NCBI GenBank assembly: GCA_031255855.1
Contig: JAIRRS010000101.1
Coordinates: 62,001-126,000, forward strand
Direction: 5' to 3'
Source of the DNA: Tannerellaceae bacterium
Lineage (GTDB): Bacteria > Bacteroidota > Bacteroidia > Bacteroidales > Tannerellaceae
DNA: 64,000 nucleotides
The notes beneath the pieces are model-generated. The model was not told where the DNA came from, made no database searches, and saw only the letters and a program-made list of their open reading frames with translations. Of the stretch, positions 63,683 to 64,000 are shown piece by piece. How positions within the stretch are numbered: position 1 is the first letter of the stretch; each line of letters starts with the position of its first letter. The translations under genes and the position numbers were made by a program.

Positions 63683-64000
63683 TTAAATCGGAAGTTGTAT
63701 ATTCTTATTCATATACTCTTCTTCCATAAAGTTGATAAATGCATGATTTACCATACGTACTCCGCCTGGTGTGGGGTAATCGCCTGAGAAATACCAGTCT
63801 CCCGGATGGTTCGGACACGAAGAGCGCAATCCTTCAAGGGTTTGGTAAACAATCTCCACCTTTGCCTTTGTCTCTTCGGGAGTAAGCAACTCAACCATTT
63901 TAGCCGATATTTCTTCATCGCTGAAAGGGGTATATATTTCTTTCACATAATTGACGAGTGTATCATCCGGTTGCGATTGCTGGTTTTTGGCTTTCTTATA
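63683..64000 (-). CDS. purF: Amidophosphoribosyltransferase-like protein, C-terminal end
   Basis: 106 codons open to the window edge (YKKAKNQQSQPDDTLVNYV KEIYTPFSDEE...); the GTG at 63946 is internal. EGLRSSCPNHPGDWYFSGDYPTPGGVRMVNHAFINFME fits the C-terminal tail of the long Bacteroidota form of PurF, the first enzyme of purine synthesis, as I recall it. The catalytic and PRPP-binding parts are outside the window. It lies 23 bp upstream of carAB in the same direction, so purine and carbamoyl-phosphate genes are probably cotranscribed. Confidence 0.7.
   Translation of the reverse strand, partial: YKKAKNQQSQPDDTLVNYVKEIYTPFSDEEISAKMVELLTPEETKAKVEIVYQTLEGLRSSCPNHPGDWYFSGDYPTPGGVRMVNHAFINFMEEEYMNKNIQLPI

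Noticed and set aside
63683..63946. Separate 87-residue protein upstream of carAB
   Set aside because: The frame continues open to the window edge and the content matches the tail of PurF, so the apparent start is internal.

Overview
The window looks like chromosomal DNA of a Bacteroidales bacterium (Bacteroidota), probably near the Tannerella/Parabacteroides/Dysgonomonas part of the order. The pointers are fused lpxC-fabZ, SusC/SusD pairs, a hybrid two-component system, a trpBEGDCFA operon, recurrent Bacteroidota-type -7 boxes (TAnnTTTG) and little Shine-Dalgarno use. Genus placement is inference. Two secreted proteins carry tails resembling type IX secretion sorting domains.

Layout. 1-4406: lipid A genes (lpxD 3' end, lpxC-fabZ, lpxA), a pRiA4b ORF-3-like protein and miaA. 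4542-6993: a candidate small RNA, then a solute-binding protein with a fused permease-ATPase. 7030-9631: tex and ybaK. 9634-15461: an accessory stretch with a leucine-rich-repeat protein, a 22-bp tandem array, a 20-bp tandem array, an IS5-like transposase remnant, a large AT-rich secreted protein with a possible Cys/His hydrolase core, and a small lipoprotein. 15623-22691: a hybrid two-component regulator followed by a GH31 alpha-xylosidase-like lipoprotein. 22826-24958: an M3 dipeptidyl carboxypeptidase. 25108-35924: two divergent SusC/SusD pairs around a FabK/nitronate monooxygenase-like gene; the susC 5' ends form a long inverted repeat. 36455-45932: a DUF4988-type lipoprotein, an ABC-F ATPase, a DUF3943 protein, a TRIC-type channel, asparaginase, a metallo-hydrolase, tRNA-Lys(CTT), a small lipoprotein, a PfkB kinase and an RRM protein. 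46057-51271: a beta-barrel protein, then a minus-strand group of DUF2141, TonB-type receptor, six-helix membrane protein and winged-helix regulator. 51634-58264: the complete trp operon behind a leader peptide with tandem Trp codons and a terminator. 58542-64000: a Crp-type regulator and, on the minus strand, a purF 3' end followed by a single-frame carA-carB fusion.

Most of the window is housekeeping. The most unusual items are the carA-carB fusion whose linker is encoded by an inverted-repeat element, the shared 22-bp tandem repeat family at two loci, the near-identical inverted susC 5' ends, the fused permease-ATPase transporter with a candidate small RNA upstream, and the accessory stretch at 9.6-15.5 kb. 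I did not find a clear new defence or mobile system, CRISPR array or intact transposon.
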